60,999 nt of DNA from Billgrantia endophytica (GCF_002879615.1 NZ_PNRF01000048.1:1-60999); one strand, 5' to 3'; positions 1 to 7,404 are shown, counted from the stretch's first letter. Program-made: numbers and translations. Notes: a model not told the origin generated them from the sequence alone.

Positions 1-141
1 CCGATCAAGGCGGCGGGCTCCGAGCCCATCGTCATCGCCGAGGTCATTTTCAGGGCGGCGTCCGACGATGCCGCCTACACCACCGGCGCGGAATGGCTGG
101 CGGACGGCGGCTTCATGCTCGGTCCGGTGGAGCCGTCATAG
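1..141 (+). CDS. SDR family oxidoreductase, C-terminal fragment (cut by window edge)
   Basis: The reading frame is open from base 1 and ends at TAG 139-141, giving 46 residues. The pattern is the usual end of a classical short-chain dehydrogenase: an A-S-D-D-A run, then T-G-A-E-W, then D-G-G-F. This is the segment after the catalytic domain that closes the cofactor pocket in SDR enzymes. The upstream part, including the Tyr-x-x-x-Lys site, lies outside the window, so substrate and completeness cannot be judged. It ends about 110 bp before the convergent end of the TetR gene. Confidence 0.75.
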   Translation, partial: PIKAAGSEPIVIAEVIFRAASDDAAYTTGAEWLADGGFMLGPVEPS

Positions 142-254
142 CGGCCATTGACAGCAACACCTGTATGGATGTCGTACTCGTGGCTCGCGTGGAGATGCCT
201 GGTGCCGCCGCCCATGCGCCTGGACACATGGGTTGCCCGGAGGTTGCAGCCGCT

Positions 255-824
255 TCAACGCACGCTGATGCCATCGAGGAACAGACCCGCCAAGTGTGCG
301 ATGCGCGACTTGGATGCGTCGCCCTGCTCAACGGCGAGCGAGATCGCCATGACCACGTACACGAGATCGTCGAAGGTCACATCGCCACGAATGACGCCGG
401 CCTCCTGCGCGCGACGAAGCAGTCGATTGCCCTCTTCGCTGGTCGCGCGGCAACCCGGAGTACCGCTCTGGAGAACCGTCCCGAGCGATGTCGCAAGGCC
501 GCGATAGACGTTCGTATGCACCACGAGCTCCTCGAGATAGGCACGCACCGCACATCCCGGCTCCATCTCGCCCCCCCGCGCACGGCTCACCTCTGCGAAC
601 GACAGGAGCCGCGCATTGTAGGTGGCCGCCAGAAGCGCCTCGCGGGTCGGGAAACGTCGATACAAGGTGCCGATCCCGACCCCCGCGCGCTTTGCGACGT
701 CTTCCAGGGACGCGCCTACGCCCCGCTCCAGGAATACCTCTTCGGCCGCGGCGAGGATACGTTCGCGATTTCGTTGCGCATCGGCACGCAGCGTAGTGTC
801 GTCGGTCAATGGTTTTCTTCTCAT
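255..824 (-). CDS. TetR/AcrR family transcriptional regulator
   Basis: This is a 189-residue regulator. The N-terminal helix-turn-helix (roughly residues 15-60) has the classic TetR pattern: R-E-R-I-L-A-A-A, then a V-A-K-R-A-G-V recognition region, then T-L-Y-R-R-F-P. The C-terminal half is the variable ligand-binding and dimerisation domain, and the ligand is unknown. A start nine codons further upstream (851) is possible, but that ATG overlaps the best -10 element, so 824 is preferred. The gene is divergent from the SDR gene at 895 and shares its promoter region, where two inverted repeats sit. By the usual TetR logic it probably represses itself and the SDR gene; this is inferred from the arrangement. 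Confidence 0.88.
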   Translation of the reverse strand: MRRKPLTDDTTLRADAQRNRERILAAAEEVFLERGVGASLEDVAKRAGVGIGTLYRRFPTREALLAATYNARLLSFAEVSRARGGEMEPGCAVRAYLEELVVHTNVYRGLATSLGTVLQSGTPGCRATSEEGNRLLRRAQEAGVIRGDVTFDDLVYVVMAISLAVEQGDASKSRIAHLAGLFLDGISVR

Positions 825-827
825 CAC

Positions 828-856
828 TTGAAAACTGGAGGATACCTCCATATTAT
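828..856 (+). promoter_or_regulatory. sigma70-type promoter for the SDR gene at 895
   Basis: TTGAAA at 828-833 and TATTAT at 851-856 are separated by exactly 17 bp, a near-consensus sigma70 promoter reading toward the SDR gene. On the opposite strand TATAAT occupies 857-852 and could be the -10 of the divergent tetR gene, so the two promoters overlap. A dyad (836-850) fills the plus-strand spacer. Confidence 0.7.
836..850. promoter_or_regulatory. Inverted repeat, candidate TetR operator 1
   Basis: TGGAGG and CCTCCA form a perfect 6-bp dyad around a 3-bp centre, placed inside the -35/-10 spacer of the SDR promoter. The related 15-mer TGGATCAATCCTCCA begins at 860, 24 bp downstream, so the operator unit may be duplicated. 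Bound protein would block both divergent promoters. Confidence 0.55.
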
Positions 857-877
857 AAGTGGATCAATCCTCCACTT
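857..877. promoter_or_regulatory. Inverted repeat, candidate TetR operator 2
   Basis: AAGTGGA and TCCACTT form a perfect 7-bp dyad with a 7-bp spacer, just downstream of the SDR -10 element and upstream of the tetR -10 element on the other strand. Together with operator 1 it makes a paired regulatory site, probably for the adjacent TetR protein. Confidence 0.5.
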
Positions 878-894
878 AAACGACGAGCAGCGAA

Positions 895-1656
895 ATGACC
901 AGACAATTCGAGAACAAGATCGTGGCGATCACGGGCGGTAGCGAGGGCATCGGCTTTGCGACAGCGAAGTTGTTCGCGTCAGAAGGCGCACAGGTGTATG
1001 TGACGGGGCGCCGGCAAGAGCGATTGGACGAAGCCGTGAAAGCGATCGGCAACGGTGCCGTCGGCATCCAGGGCGACGTCGGCATCCAGGGCGACGTCGG
1101 CAACGGCGCTGACCTCGATCGACTCTACGCGCGCATCAAGCGCGATCACGGCAGGCTCGATGTGGTGTTTGCCAATGCGGGAATTTCCGAGTCCGCACCG
1201 CTCGGTGCGCTTGACGAGGCGCATTTCGATCGGCTGTTCGGCACCAACATCAAAGGCTTGATCTTCACTGTACAGAAGGCGCTACCGCTGATGACGGCCG
1301 GAAGCAGCGTGATCCTCACTGGATCCGTAGTGGGTAGCAAGGGACTCCCCAGCCTGTCGATCTACAGCGCTACCAAGGCTGCGATCCGTTCGTTCGCACG
1401 AACCTGGACAACCGACCTCAAAAGCCGGGGCATCCGCGTTAACGTGGTTTCGCCTGGCATGATCCACACGCCAGCGATGCAAACGTACCTGCAGAACAAT
1501 GCGGGGGCGGAAGACGCGTTGAAGCAAATGACGCCGCTCGAGCGGCTCGGCCAGGCGGAAGAAGTCGCCAAGGCAGTGCTGTTCCTGGCTTCGAGCGATA
1601 GCAGCTTTATCGCGGGGGAGGAACTCTTCGTCGATGGCGGTTTCGTGGCGGTATAG
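895..1656 (+). CDS. SDR family NAD(P)-dependent oxidoreductase
   Basis: This is a 253-residue classical short-chain dehydrogenase. The N-terminal cofactor motif T-G-G-x-x-x-I-G is at about residues 14-21, N-A-G at about 98-100, a catalytic Ser near 146, Y-S-A-T-K at about 159-163, and a C-terminal D-G-G-F. Substrate is not predictable. The region after the cofactor-binding strand carries the six residues V-G-I-Q-G-D twice in a row, from an 18-bp tandem duplication at 1060-1095; the frame is kept, so the enzyme may still fold. The gene is divergent from the TetR gene and probably controlled by it. Confidence 0.9.
   Translation: MTRQFENKIVAITGGSEGIGFATAKLFASEGAQVYVTGRRQERLDEAVKAIGNGAVGIQGDVGIQGDVGNGADLDRLYARIKRDHGRLDVVFANAGISESAPLGALDEAHFDRLFGTNIKGLIFTVQKALPLMTAGSSVILTGSVVGSKGLPSLSIYSATKAAIRSFARTWTTDLKSRGIRVNVVSPGMIHTPAMQTYLQNNAGAEDALKQMTPLERLGQAEEVAKAVLFLASSDSSFIAGEELFVDGGFVAV
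1060..1095 (+). repeat. 18-bp tandem duplication inside the SDR gene
   Basis: The 18-mer at 1060-1077 is repeated exactly at 1078-1095. It adds six codons in frame just after the cofactor-discriminating strand. The two copies are identical, which points to a recent slippage or unequal-exchange event. Confidence 0.9.
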
Positions 1657-1827
1657 CGTTGGATCGGCGGCGGCCACGGCGGCATGGGGCAGTACCAGGT
1701 CGACCAGATGCGGCGCTACGCCACCGACGTGACGGGCCTGGTGATGCCTGGCTGCGGTCATTGGCTGCCGGAGGAGTGCACAGCGCCGCTGAACTCGGCG
1801 GTGGTTGACTTCCTGCAGGCGCGCTGA
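1657..1827 (+). pseudogene. alpha/beta hydrolase (epoxide-hydrolase-like) C-terminal remnant
   Basis: After the SDR stop the same frame stays open for 56 codons to TGA 1825-1827. It reads like the end of an alpha/beta hydrolase: a P-G-C-G-H-W motif carrying the catalytic-His position, then L-P-E-E, then a V-V-D-F-L helix. There is no nucleophile elbow or plausible start for a full enzyme. This is most simply the stub left when a deletion or rearrangement placed the SDR gene here. Confidence 0.6.
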
Positions 1828-1835
1828 GTCGTTGG

Positions 1836-2468
1836 CTATCCGTTCTCGATGCTCTTCAGATAGGCGCAAAACATGTCGGCCATGGCATTGGCATAGGTGT
1901 CGATCTCCGCTCGTGTCCGGGGCGTTTCCGAAAAGCTTTTTCCCACCGTACTGAATGTCGTGGTGATCAGTTCTCCCGCCAGTGCACGGGTGGTGGCGGA
2001 GACGTTGGGAAGCAGCTCCTCCATGAACCGTTCTAGGGTCCGGTCCGCCGAGGCGCGCGCCTGCCGCGCCTCGGGGGCGTCGCGATAGAGTGGGGCGGCG
2101 TCATTGAGGGCCACACGCATCTCCGCCTCGTCGCACTCCGAACGGATGAAGGCATGGACCAGCGCGCGCAGGCGATCGAGCGCCGGTGTCCCGGTGTCCT
2201 CGATAATGTCGCGCAGCATATCGGACGTCCGTCTCCACTCGTCGGTCTGGAGCTGGAACAGGATCGCCGCCTTGTTCGGGAAGTATTGATAGACCGAGCC
2301 GACGCTGACCCCGGCCTTCTCGGCCACCCGGGCGGTGGTGAAACGGGTGACGCCTTCCTCGGCCAGGACTTGAACCGCCGCTTGCAGGATCGCCGCGACC
2401 AACTCGGTCGAGCGGGCCTGTTGAGGTTGCTTCCGCGAAGAGAGCTGGGGACGACGTCGGTGGGTCAT
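1836..2468 (-). CDS. TetR/AcrR family transcriptional regulator
   Basis: This is a 210-residue regulator. The HTH region shows R-V-A-E-K-A-G-V-S-V-G-S-V-Y-Q-Y-F-P, diagnostic of TetR DNA-binding domains, followed by a helical ligand domain. The frame could start at a TTG at 2519, but the ATG at 2468 puts the HTH at the usual distance from the N terminus. The dyad ATGCGA-8-TCGCAT lies 67 bp upstream, and near-identical sites precede the O-methyltransferase gene (2835) and the hydrolase gene (7405). I infer autoregulation and control of those two transcription units. The ligand is unknown. Confidence 0.88.
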   Translation of the reverse strand: MTHRRRPQLSSRKQPQQARSTELVAAILQAAVQVLAEEGVTRFTTARVAEKAGVSVGSVYQYFPNKAAILFQLQTDEWRRTSDMLRDIIEDTGTPALDRLRALVHAFIRSECDEAEMRVALNDAAPLYRDAPEARQARASADRTLERFMEELLPNVSATTRALAGELITTTFSTVGKSFSETPRTRAEIDTYANAMADMFCAYLKSIENG

Positions 2469-2534
2469 GGTGGCATCGGGGCGCAAGGAGCACGGCAAGT
2501 GGAAGGAAGGAGGGGACAATCGACCGGGTTCTTG

Positions 2535-2554
2535 ATGCGATGCATCGGTCGCAT
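2535..2554. promoter_or_regulatory. Candidate TetR operator, site A
   Basis: ATGCGA at 2535-2540 and TCGCAT at 2549-2554 form a perfect dyad with an 8-bp spacer, 67 bp upstream of the tetR start at 2468. The same half-sites with the same spacing occur at 2765-2784 and (last base different) at 7312-7331. Confidence 0.6.
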
Positions 2555-2764
2555 TCTAGGCCGGCCTGGCCGAGACCTCAACCGGGCACTTCTATTATCC
2601 CGAACTCAAACCTGAGTCATGTCGCCGCGACCCGCCTTGCATGTCCACCCAATCGGGGGCCAGCCCACGCGCCATCAGAGGTTTCGGCGGATCGCACGGG
2701 GAAGGAGAACACGACCTGCAATGCGAATATCAAATGTGGATGTCTGGTCGTATCATTCGATTAA

Positions 2765-2784
2765 ATGCGATTGATTGATCGCAT
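2765..2784. promoter_or_regulatory. Candidate TetR operator, site B (upstream of O-methyltransferase)
   Basis: ATGCGA and TCGCAT with an 8-bp spacer; the dyad extends to 9-bp arms at 2763-2786 (AAATGCGAT and ATCGCATTT). It lies 50 bp upstream of the O-methyltransferase start. A further half-site ATGCGA is at 2721-2726. The 2520-2834 gap holds sites A and B and no credible gene. Confidence 0.65.
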
Positions 2785-2834
2785 TTTATTCCAGCCCTCG
2801 AAACAGGGCGCCCGACCCTCGACCGGACACCCCC

Positions 2835-3494
2835 ATGACCACCACACTGACCACCTCGCCACTGGCACCCCTGCTGGACCGCCTGTTCGCCCAGGCCGAT
2901 GCGGCAACCAGCCCGGCCCTGGCCGGCATTTCCCGCGAAGAGCGCGAGCGGCTGATGCACAGCAGGACCGAGTACCTCGACTTCTACGGGCGGCTGAAGG
3001 ACCTCTGGCTGCCCGTATCGCGCGAAACCGGCACGCTGCTTTACCTGCTGGCGCGCGGCACCGGCGCGCGCAACATCGTCGAATTTGGCACCTCGTTCGG
3101 TATCTCCACGCTGCACCTGGCCGCCGCCTTGCGCGACAACGGCGGCGGTCGCCTGATCGGCAGCGAGTTCGAGCCCTCGAAAGTGGCGCGGGCGCGCGAG
3201 CACCTGGCCGAAGGCGGCTTCGCCGATCTGGTGGAGATTCGTGAAGGCGACGCGTTGACGACGCTGGCGGGCGATCTCCCCGACACCATCGACCTGCTGT
3301 TGCTCGACGGCGCCAAGGCGCTCTACGGCGACATTCTGTCGCTGATGGAGAGCCGCCTGCGACCGGGCGCGCTGATCGTCGCCGACAACGCCGACGACAG
3401 CCCGGACTACCTGGCGCGGGTGCGTTCGCCCGCCGGCGGCTACCTGTCCGTGCCGTTTTCGCGGGACGTCGAACTCTCCATGCGGCTGGGCTGA
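2835..3494 (+). CDS. Class I SAM-dependent O-methyltransferase (COMT-like)
   Basis: This 219-residue protein resembles the small bacterial catechol-type O-methyltransferases. The SAM-binding motif V-E-F-G-T-S-F-G is near residue 81. An acidic residue follows in the second strand (G-S-E-F-E). L-L-L-L-D-G-A-K (near residue 157) and A-D-N-A (near 187) match the metal-binding Asp / Asp-Asn positions of the family. An ATG 60 bp upstream lies inside operator site B and is an unlikely start. Target is unknown, probably a small catechol or similar compound. The gene stands alone, 76 bp before the epimerase gene, and is probably repressed by the TetR protein at 1836-2468. Confidence 0.82.
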   Translation: MTTTLTTSPLAPLLDRLFAQADAATSPALAGISREERERLMHSRTEYLDFYGRLKDLWLPVSRETGTLLYLLARGTGARNIVEFGTSFGISTLHLAAALRDNGGGRLIGSEFEPSKVARAREHLAEGGFADLVEIREGDALTTLAGDLPDTIDLLLLDGAKALYGDILSLMESRLRPGALIVADNADDSPDYLARVRSPAGGYLSVPFSRDVELSMRLG

Positions 3495-3570
3495 ACGATT
3501 TCCAGGCGCGAGGCCGCGCCCCGACCGCAACAAGCTCTGCCATTCAACCCTGAATTTCCAGGAGAAAGCC

Positions 3571-4470
3571 ATGCACGTATTCGTAACGGGCGCCACCGGC
3601 TGGGTCGGTTCGGCCGTCACCGACGATCTGTTGAAAGCGGGCCACCAGGTCACCGGCCTGGCGCGCTCCGACGACAAGGCCGCGGCCCTGGCCGCGACCG
3701 GCGCGAAGGTGATCCGCGCCACGCTCGATGATCTCGATGCCTTGCGCGACGCCGCGGCGGCGGCGGACGCCGTGATCCATACCGCCTTCAATCACGATTT
3801 CTCCAGGTTCGCCGAGAGCGCGGAGCAGGACCGCCGCGCGATCGAGGCGCTCGGAAGCGCGCTGGCGGGGTCCGCCCGCCCGCTGCTCGTCACCTCGGGG
3901 CTGTCGGGGCTGGCCCGCGGCGCCGTCGAGTCCGACCTGCCTGGTGAGGCCGGCCCGCGAATGTCGGACGCCACCGCACGGGCCTTGGCGCAACGCGGTG
4001 TACGCGCGGCGACCGTTCGCCTGCCGCCGTCGGTGCATGGCCTTGGCGATCACGGCTTCGTTGCGATCCTGATCCGTCTGGCGCGGCAGACGGGGGTGTC
4101 GGCCTATATCGGCGAAGGCCGGAACTGCTGGTCCGGCGTGTACCGGCTCGATGCCGCGCGCGTCTATCGCCTTGCGCTGGAGCACGGCGTGACCGAGCCG
4201 ACCTACCACGCGGTAGCGGACGAGACGGTACCGTTCAAGGCCATCGCGGAGGTGATTGGCCGCCGCCTCGACCTGCCGGTCGAATCGCGGGAGCGCGGGC
4301 ATTTCGGCTGGTTCGCCAGTATGGCCGGCGCGGAGATGTCCGTTTCCAGCGCACGCACCCGTGAGCGGCTGGGCTGGACGCCGCAAGGCCCCGGCCTGCT
4401 CGCCGATCTCGACCAGCCCGGCTACTATGCGCCGGCCCCGGCCCCGGCCGTGGCGGGGGGCGCGCGATGA
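3571..4470 (+). CDS. NAD-dependent epimerase/dehydratase family protein (extended SDR)
   Basis: This is a 299-residue atypical extended SDR. The N-terminal cofactor motif T-G-A-T-G-W-V-G begins near residue 7. An A-V-I-H-T-A-F-N segment follows strand 4. In place of the usual Y-x-x-x-K catalytic pair I find no clear match, which fits the reductase-like atypical SDRs rather than sugar epimerases. A strong ribosome site (AGGAGA) lies eight bases before the ATG. The stop overlaps the next start (ATGA at 4467-4470), so it is translationally coupled to the DUF3500 gene. Substrate is unknown. Confidence 0.82.
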   Translation: MHVFVTGATGWVGSAVTDDLLKAGHQVTGLARSDDKAAALAATGAKVIRATLDDLDALRDAAAAADAVIHTAFNHDFSRFAESAEQDRRAIEALGSALAGSARPLLVTSGLSGLARGAVESDLPGEAGPRMSDATARALAQRGVRAATVRLPPSVHGLGDHGFVAILIRLARQTGVSAYIGEGRNCWSGVYRLDAARVYRLALEHGVTEPTYHAVADETVPFKAIAEVIGRRLDLPVESRERGHFGWFASMAGAEMSVSSARTRERLGWTPQGPGLLADLDQPGYYAPAPAPAVAGGAR

Positions 4471-5657
4471 ACCTGAAAAGCGCCCTGTGGCGCAGACCCC
4501 TTGCCTTGTCGGGGCGTGTGGCGACGGTTTCCATCGGCTCCGTACCCCGCAAGATGCTGGTGGGTGCGTTCATCGCCATCCTGGGCTGCGGCGTGTGCGC
4601 CGCCGCCGCCGACGGCTCCGTGCAGGCAGCGCCATCGCCGGCGACCGGCGCCGACGGCAGCTTGGCTTTCGAAACTGCAAACGGTTCCGGCGCCGCGGTC
4701 CTCGACCGGGCGAATGCCTTCATGGCGACGCTCGACAACGGGCAGCGCACCGCCCTGGTCCAGGCCTACACCTTCGCCAACGCCGCCAGGTGGCACACCT
4801 ATCCCCAATGGGGGCTGAGCCGCGGCCAGGCCCGGCTTGGCCTGGCCTTGGGGACGCTTTCCGACGCACAGTGGAGTGCGCTGAACGCTCTGCTTGCGGC
4901 GGCGACCGGCAGCGGCAGCAACGAAGGCTTCGATGAAATCCAGCAGCATCTCGCGGCGGACGACTGGATCCGGCGCAACGGTGGCCGAGAGGGCTACGGC
5001 AGGGGCAATTTCTATATCGCATTCTTGGGGGCGCCGTCGGACACCGGCATCTGGCAGCTTCAGTTCGGTGGACATCACCTCGCGCTGACCCACACCTACC
5101 GGGACGGGGTTCTGGTCGGGGCGACGCCGTCGTTCCGGGCGATCGAGCCCCACGCCGTCGTCGAACTCGACGGAATCACCCTTCGCCCCCAGCGCGACGA
5201 GTGGCAGGCGTTCGTCTCGCTGCTTGCCTCGCTCGACCCGGTCCAGACCGCCGCCGCCGAGCTTGGCAGGCAACAAAGTGAGCTTCTGCTGGGGCCGGAA
5301 GCACGGCGCAAGGACTGGAACTTCCCGGCCAGGGCGGAGGGCATCCCGGCGATGTCGCTGCGCCAGACACAACGCGCGCTGTTGCTCCACGCGATCGGCC
5401 TGTACGTGAACGACGTCGCCGATGCGGACGCCGAGCTGATTCTCGCCCGGTACCAGCGCGAGCTTGACGCCACGTATCTGGGTTTTTCCGGTTCCACCTC
5501 GCTCGCCCGCACCGGCGACTACGTGCGTATCGACGGGCCTTCGGTCTGGATCGAACTGGTCATGGACCCGCCTTACTCCACCGACCAGCCCCACGTCCAT
5601 GCCGTCTGGCGCGACAAGCGCACGGACTATGGCGGCACCCGACCCGGCGACAGGTAG
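4467..5657 (+). CDS. DUF3500 domain-containing exported protein
   Basis: This is a 396-residue protein. A hydrophobic stretch preceded by R-K (about residues 28-48, ending A-A-A-A-D) looks like a signal peptide; an internal ATG at 4554 would give a conventional leader, so the true start may be there. The mature part shows features I associate with DUF3500: the L-Q-F-G-G-H-H-L-A motif near residue 193, an A-T-P-S-F-x-x-x-E-P segment, and a C-terminal P-P-Y-S-T-D-x-P-H-V-H-A-V-W motif. The clustered His residues suggest metal binding, but no function is established. It is coupled by ATGA to the epimerase-like gene. No terminator is obvious before the MarR gene. Confidence 0.75.
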   Translation: MNLKSALWRRPLALSGRVATVSIGSVPRKMLVGAFIAILGCGVCAAAADGSVQAAPSPATGADGSLAFETANGSGAAVLDRANAFMATLDNGQRTALVQAYTFANAARWHTYPQWGLSRGQARLGLALGTLSDAQWSALNALLAAATGSGSNEGFDEIQQHLAADDWIRRNGGREGYGRGNFYIAFLGAPSDTGIWQLQFGGHHLALTHTYRDGVLVGATPSFRAIEPHAVVELDGITLRPQRDEWQAFVSLLASLDPVQTAAAELGRQQSELLLGPEARRKDWNFPARAEGIPAMSLRQTQRALLLHAIGLYVNDVADADAELILARYQRELDATYLGFSGSTSLARTGDYVRIDGPSVWIELVMDPPYSTDQPHVHAVWRDKRTDYGGTRPGDR

Positions 5658-5746
5658 CCCTTTCGCTCCCGCGGACGCTGTTCGGCGCCGGTTGGTACAT
5701 CGACGCGGGCCTCTGCGCTCGCGCATGGTGGTTCAGTCAGATCGGC

Positions 5747-5775
5747 TTGATTTTTTGTTTGCTAGCTAGCATAAT
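5747..5775 (+). promoter_or_regulatory. Promoter of the MarR gene (apparently leaderless)
   Basis: TTGATT at 5747-5752 and CATAAT at 5770-5775 are 17 bp apart. Transcription should begin 6-7 bases after the -10 box, at or next to the ATG at 5782. No ribosome-binding site precedes that ATG. Confidence 0.6.
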
Positions 5776-5793
5776 TGTTTTATGGCAAACAAA
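5754..5793. promoter_or_regulatory. Inverted repeat spanning -35/-10 and the marR start codon
   Basis: TTTGTTTGC at 5754-5762 and GCAAACAAA at 5785-5793 are perfect 9-bp arms with a 22-bp spacer, and a second palindrome GCTAGCTAGC sits at 5761-5770. The outer repeat covers the promoter and the first codons of marR, a good position for autorepression. Confidence 0.55.
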
Positions 5794-6243
5794 TCAGACA
5801 AGTTCCAGCACGACTCGGTTGCCGCATGGGCCAAACGCTGCTACCTCGCAGGCCGGGCTGTCATGGACGCGGCTCTTCGTCCCTATGACATCGGCTCCAC
5901 GCAATGGTATGTGCTGTACCAACTGGCCCATGACGGGCCGACGATGCAGCGCGACCTGTTGCGAATGCTGCAGATCGAACGTGCGACCTTGAGCATTGTC
6001 ATCGGGGCGCTGGTTCGCAAAGGGCTGGTCGAGCAGGTGCCCGACAGTATCGATCGGCGGCAGAAGCGTTTGCGGATGACGGCGGCTGGCACGACGCTAT
6101 GGGGCGAGTTGCCCGATCTCACTTTCATTCGCAGGGTGGCGTTCGACGGCATCGACCAGGCCGAGATCGCCACTGCCATCAAAGTGCTCCAGACCGCCAC
6201 CGGGCGGCTCGATGAGCTTTTACGAAGAGGAACCGACGCATGA
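5782..6243 (+). CDS. MarR family transcriptional regulator
   Basis: This is a 153-residue protein with the MarR winged-helix layout. A helical N-terminal dimer region is followed by L-L-R-M-L-Q-I-E-R-A-T-L-S (recognition helix, about residues 65-77), then L-V-R-K-G-L-V and the wing D-R-R-Q-K-R-L (about 95-102). The ATG at 5782 lies about seven bases after the -10 box and lacks a Shine-Dalgarno sequence, suggesting leaderless translation. It overlaps the following epimerase gene (ATGA 6240-6243), which it probably regulates together with itself. The effector is unknown. Confidence 0.88.
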   Translation: MANKSDKFQHDSVAAWAKRCYLAGRAVMDAALRPYDIGSTQWYVLYQLAHDGPTMQRDLLRMLQIERATLSIVIGALVRKGLVEQVPDSIDRRQKRLRMTAAGTTLWGELPDLTFIRRVAFDGIDQAEIATAIKVLQTATGRLDELLRRGTDA

Positions 6244-7055
6244 CGATCTTGATAACGGGTGTGACCGGACTTGTAGGCGCGCGTCTTCTGCCGCGTCTCG
6301 TGGCTGCCGGTGAGGATTGCCGCGCCATCCTGCGCGCAGGAAAGGATGTGCCTGCCGGCGTAACGGCCGTGGAGGGTGATCTTCTGAACCCTGAATCGCT
6401 CGAACAGGCGGTGGCGGGGGTCTCGGCGATCATCCATCTTGCTGCTGTGTTCCGCACCCCCGACACGGACCTGATCTGGAAGATCAACCTCGAGGGGACA
6501 CGCAACCTGATTGCCGCCGCCAAAGCGCATGCGCCCAAGGCGCGTTTCATCATGGCGAGTACCAGCCACGTCTATGACCCGGACACCCCGCATCCCGGTC
6601 GCGAAGAGGATGTGACCAACCCGACCCTGGCGTATCCGGCCAGCAAGGTTTCAGCCGAGAAGGAATTGCGCGAAAGCGGGCTGAACTGGTCGGTTCAGCG
6701 CTTCGGCTTCGTCTATGGCGACCAGGATGGGCATCTTGAAGCGCTGCCCAAGCTGGCGACCAATGCCAAACTTCATCCGGCTCAAAAGATGAGCATGGTT
6801 CACCACAGGGACATTGCCACTGCCATCGATCTCGCGCTCTCGGGCGCGCTGGACGGGCGCATCGTCAATATCACCGATGACGCACCCACATCGCTCTACG
6901 AGTTGACCGCGCTGGCCGGCGAGGCGATGGAGCCATCGTCCGAGCCGTTGGCCAACCCCTGGCATCTGCACATGGACGGCTCGCTGGCGCGTCGCCTCGG
7001 CTTCCGGCCGAGTGTGAGGACCGTCTATCAGGCCGTTGAGGAAAAGTTGTTGTGA
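6240..7055 (+). CDS. NAD(P)-dependent epimerase/dehydratase (extended SDR)
   Basis: This is a 271-residue extended SDR. T-G-V-T-G-L-V-G is at residues 6-13, I-I-H-L-A-A near 63-68, and the catalytic Y-P-A-S-K near 131-135. A partner Ser lies in the S-T-S-H segment near 108-111. This is an intact active site, unlike the epimerase-like protein at 3571. The reaction could be sugar-nucleotide epimerisation/dehydration or reduction of a small carbonyl compound; sequence alone does not decide. It is coupled to the upstream MarR gene. Confidence 0.85.
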   Translation: MTILITGVTGLVGARLLPRLVAAGEDCRAILRAGKDVPAGVTAVEGDLLNPESLEQAVAGVSAIIHLAAVFRTPDTDLIWKINLEGTRNLIAAAKAHAPKARFIMASTSHVYDPDTPHPGREEDVTNPTLAYPASKVSAEKELRESGLNWSVQRFGFVYGDQDGHLEALPKLATNAKLHPAQKMSMVHHRDIATAIDLALSGALDGRIVNITDDAPTSLYELTALAGEAMEPSSEPLANPWHLHMDGSLARRLGFRPSVRTVYQAVEEKLL

Positions 7056-7311
7056 TGCGACGACGCAATAAGCGGCGACAGCCCCCGCTTATGCGCCGCG
7101 CCGCCAGATGCCAATGGCCGCAGATGCCCTGGGCAGTGCCTGCCAAAACCTGAACTGTGGCTTTCAGGGTCGCTGCCACGCGTTCGGTCGAATGGGCCGT
7201 TCAAGGCTGCTTTCGCGAGGAAATCCGCGGACGGCGGCGGTGGGTCATCGGCGTGCCAGGACGGGAAAGACAATGCGAATAGGCACAACGAGCAAACCGT
7301 CATATCCTTTA

Positions 7312-7331
7312 ATGCGACTGATTGATCGCAA
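7312..7331. promoter_or_regulatory. Candidate TetR operator, site C (upstream of hydrolase)
   Basis: ATGCGA, 8 bp (CTGATTGA), TCGCAA. It matches site B in 18 of 20 positions, including seven of the eight spacer bases. It sits 73 bp before the GTG of the secreted hydrolase. A lone half-site ATGCGA is at 7273-7278. The rest of the 7056-7404 gap shows no credible gene. Confidence 0.6.
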
Positions 7332-7404
7332 TCTGGCCCGCGCAGCAAAGCGCTCATCCGGCGATTGAGTTCCACTCTGACCCCATATCCAGGAGGCCAT
7401 TGCC

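Noticed and set aside
2730..3791. Long minus-strand frame over the O-methyltransferase
   Set aside because: It is antisense to a gene with intact methyltransferase motifs and has low-complexity Arg/Ala composition.
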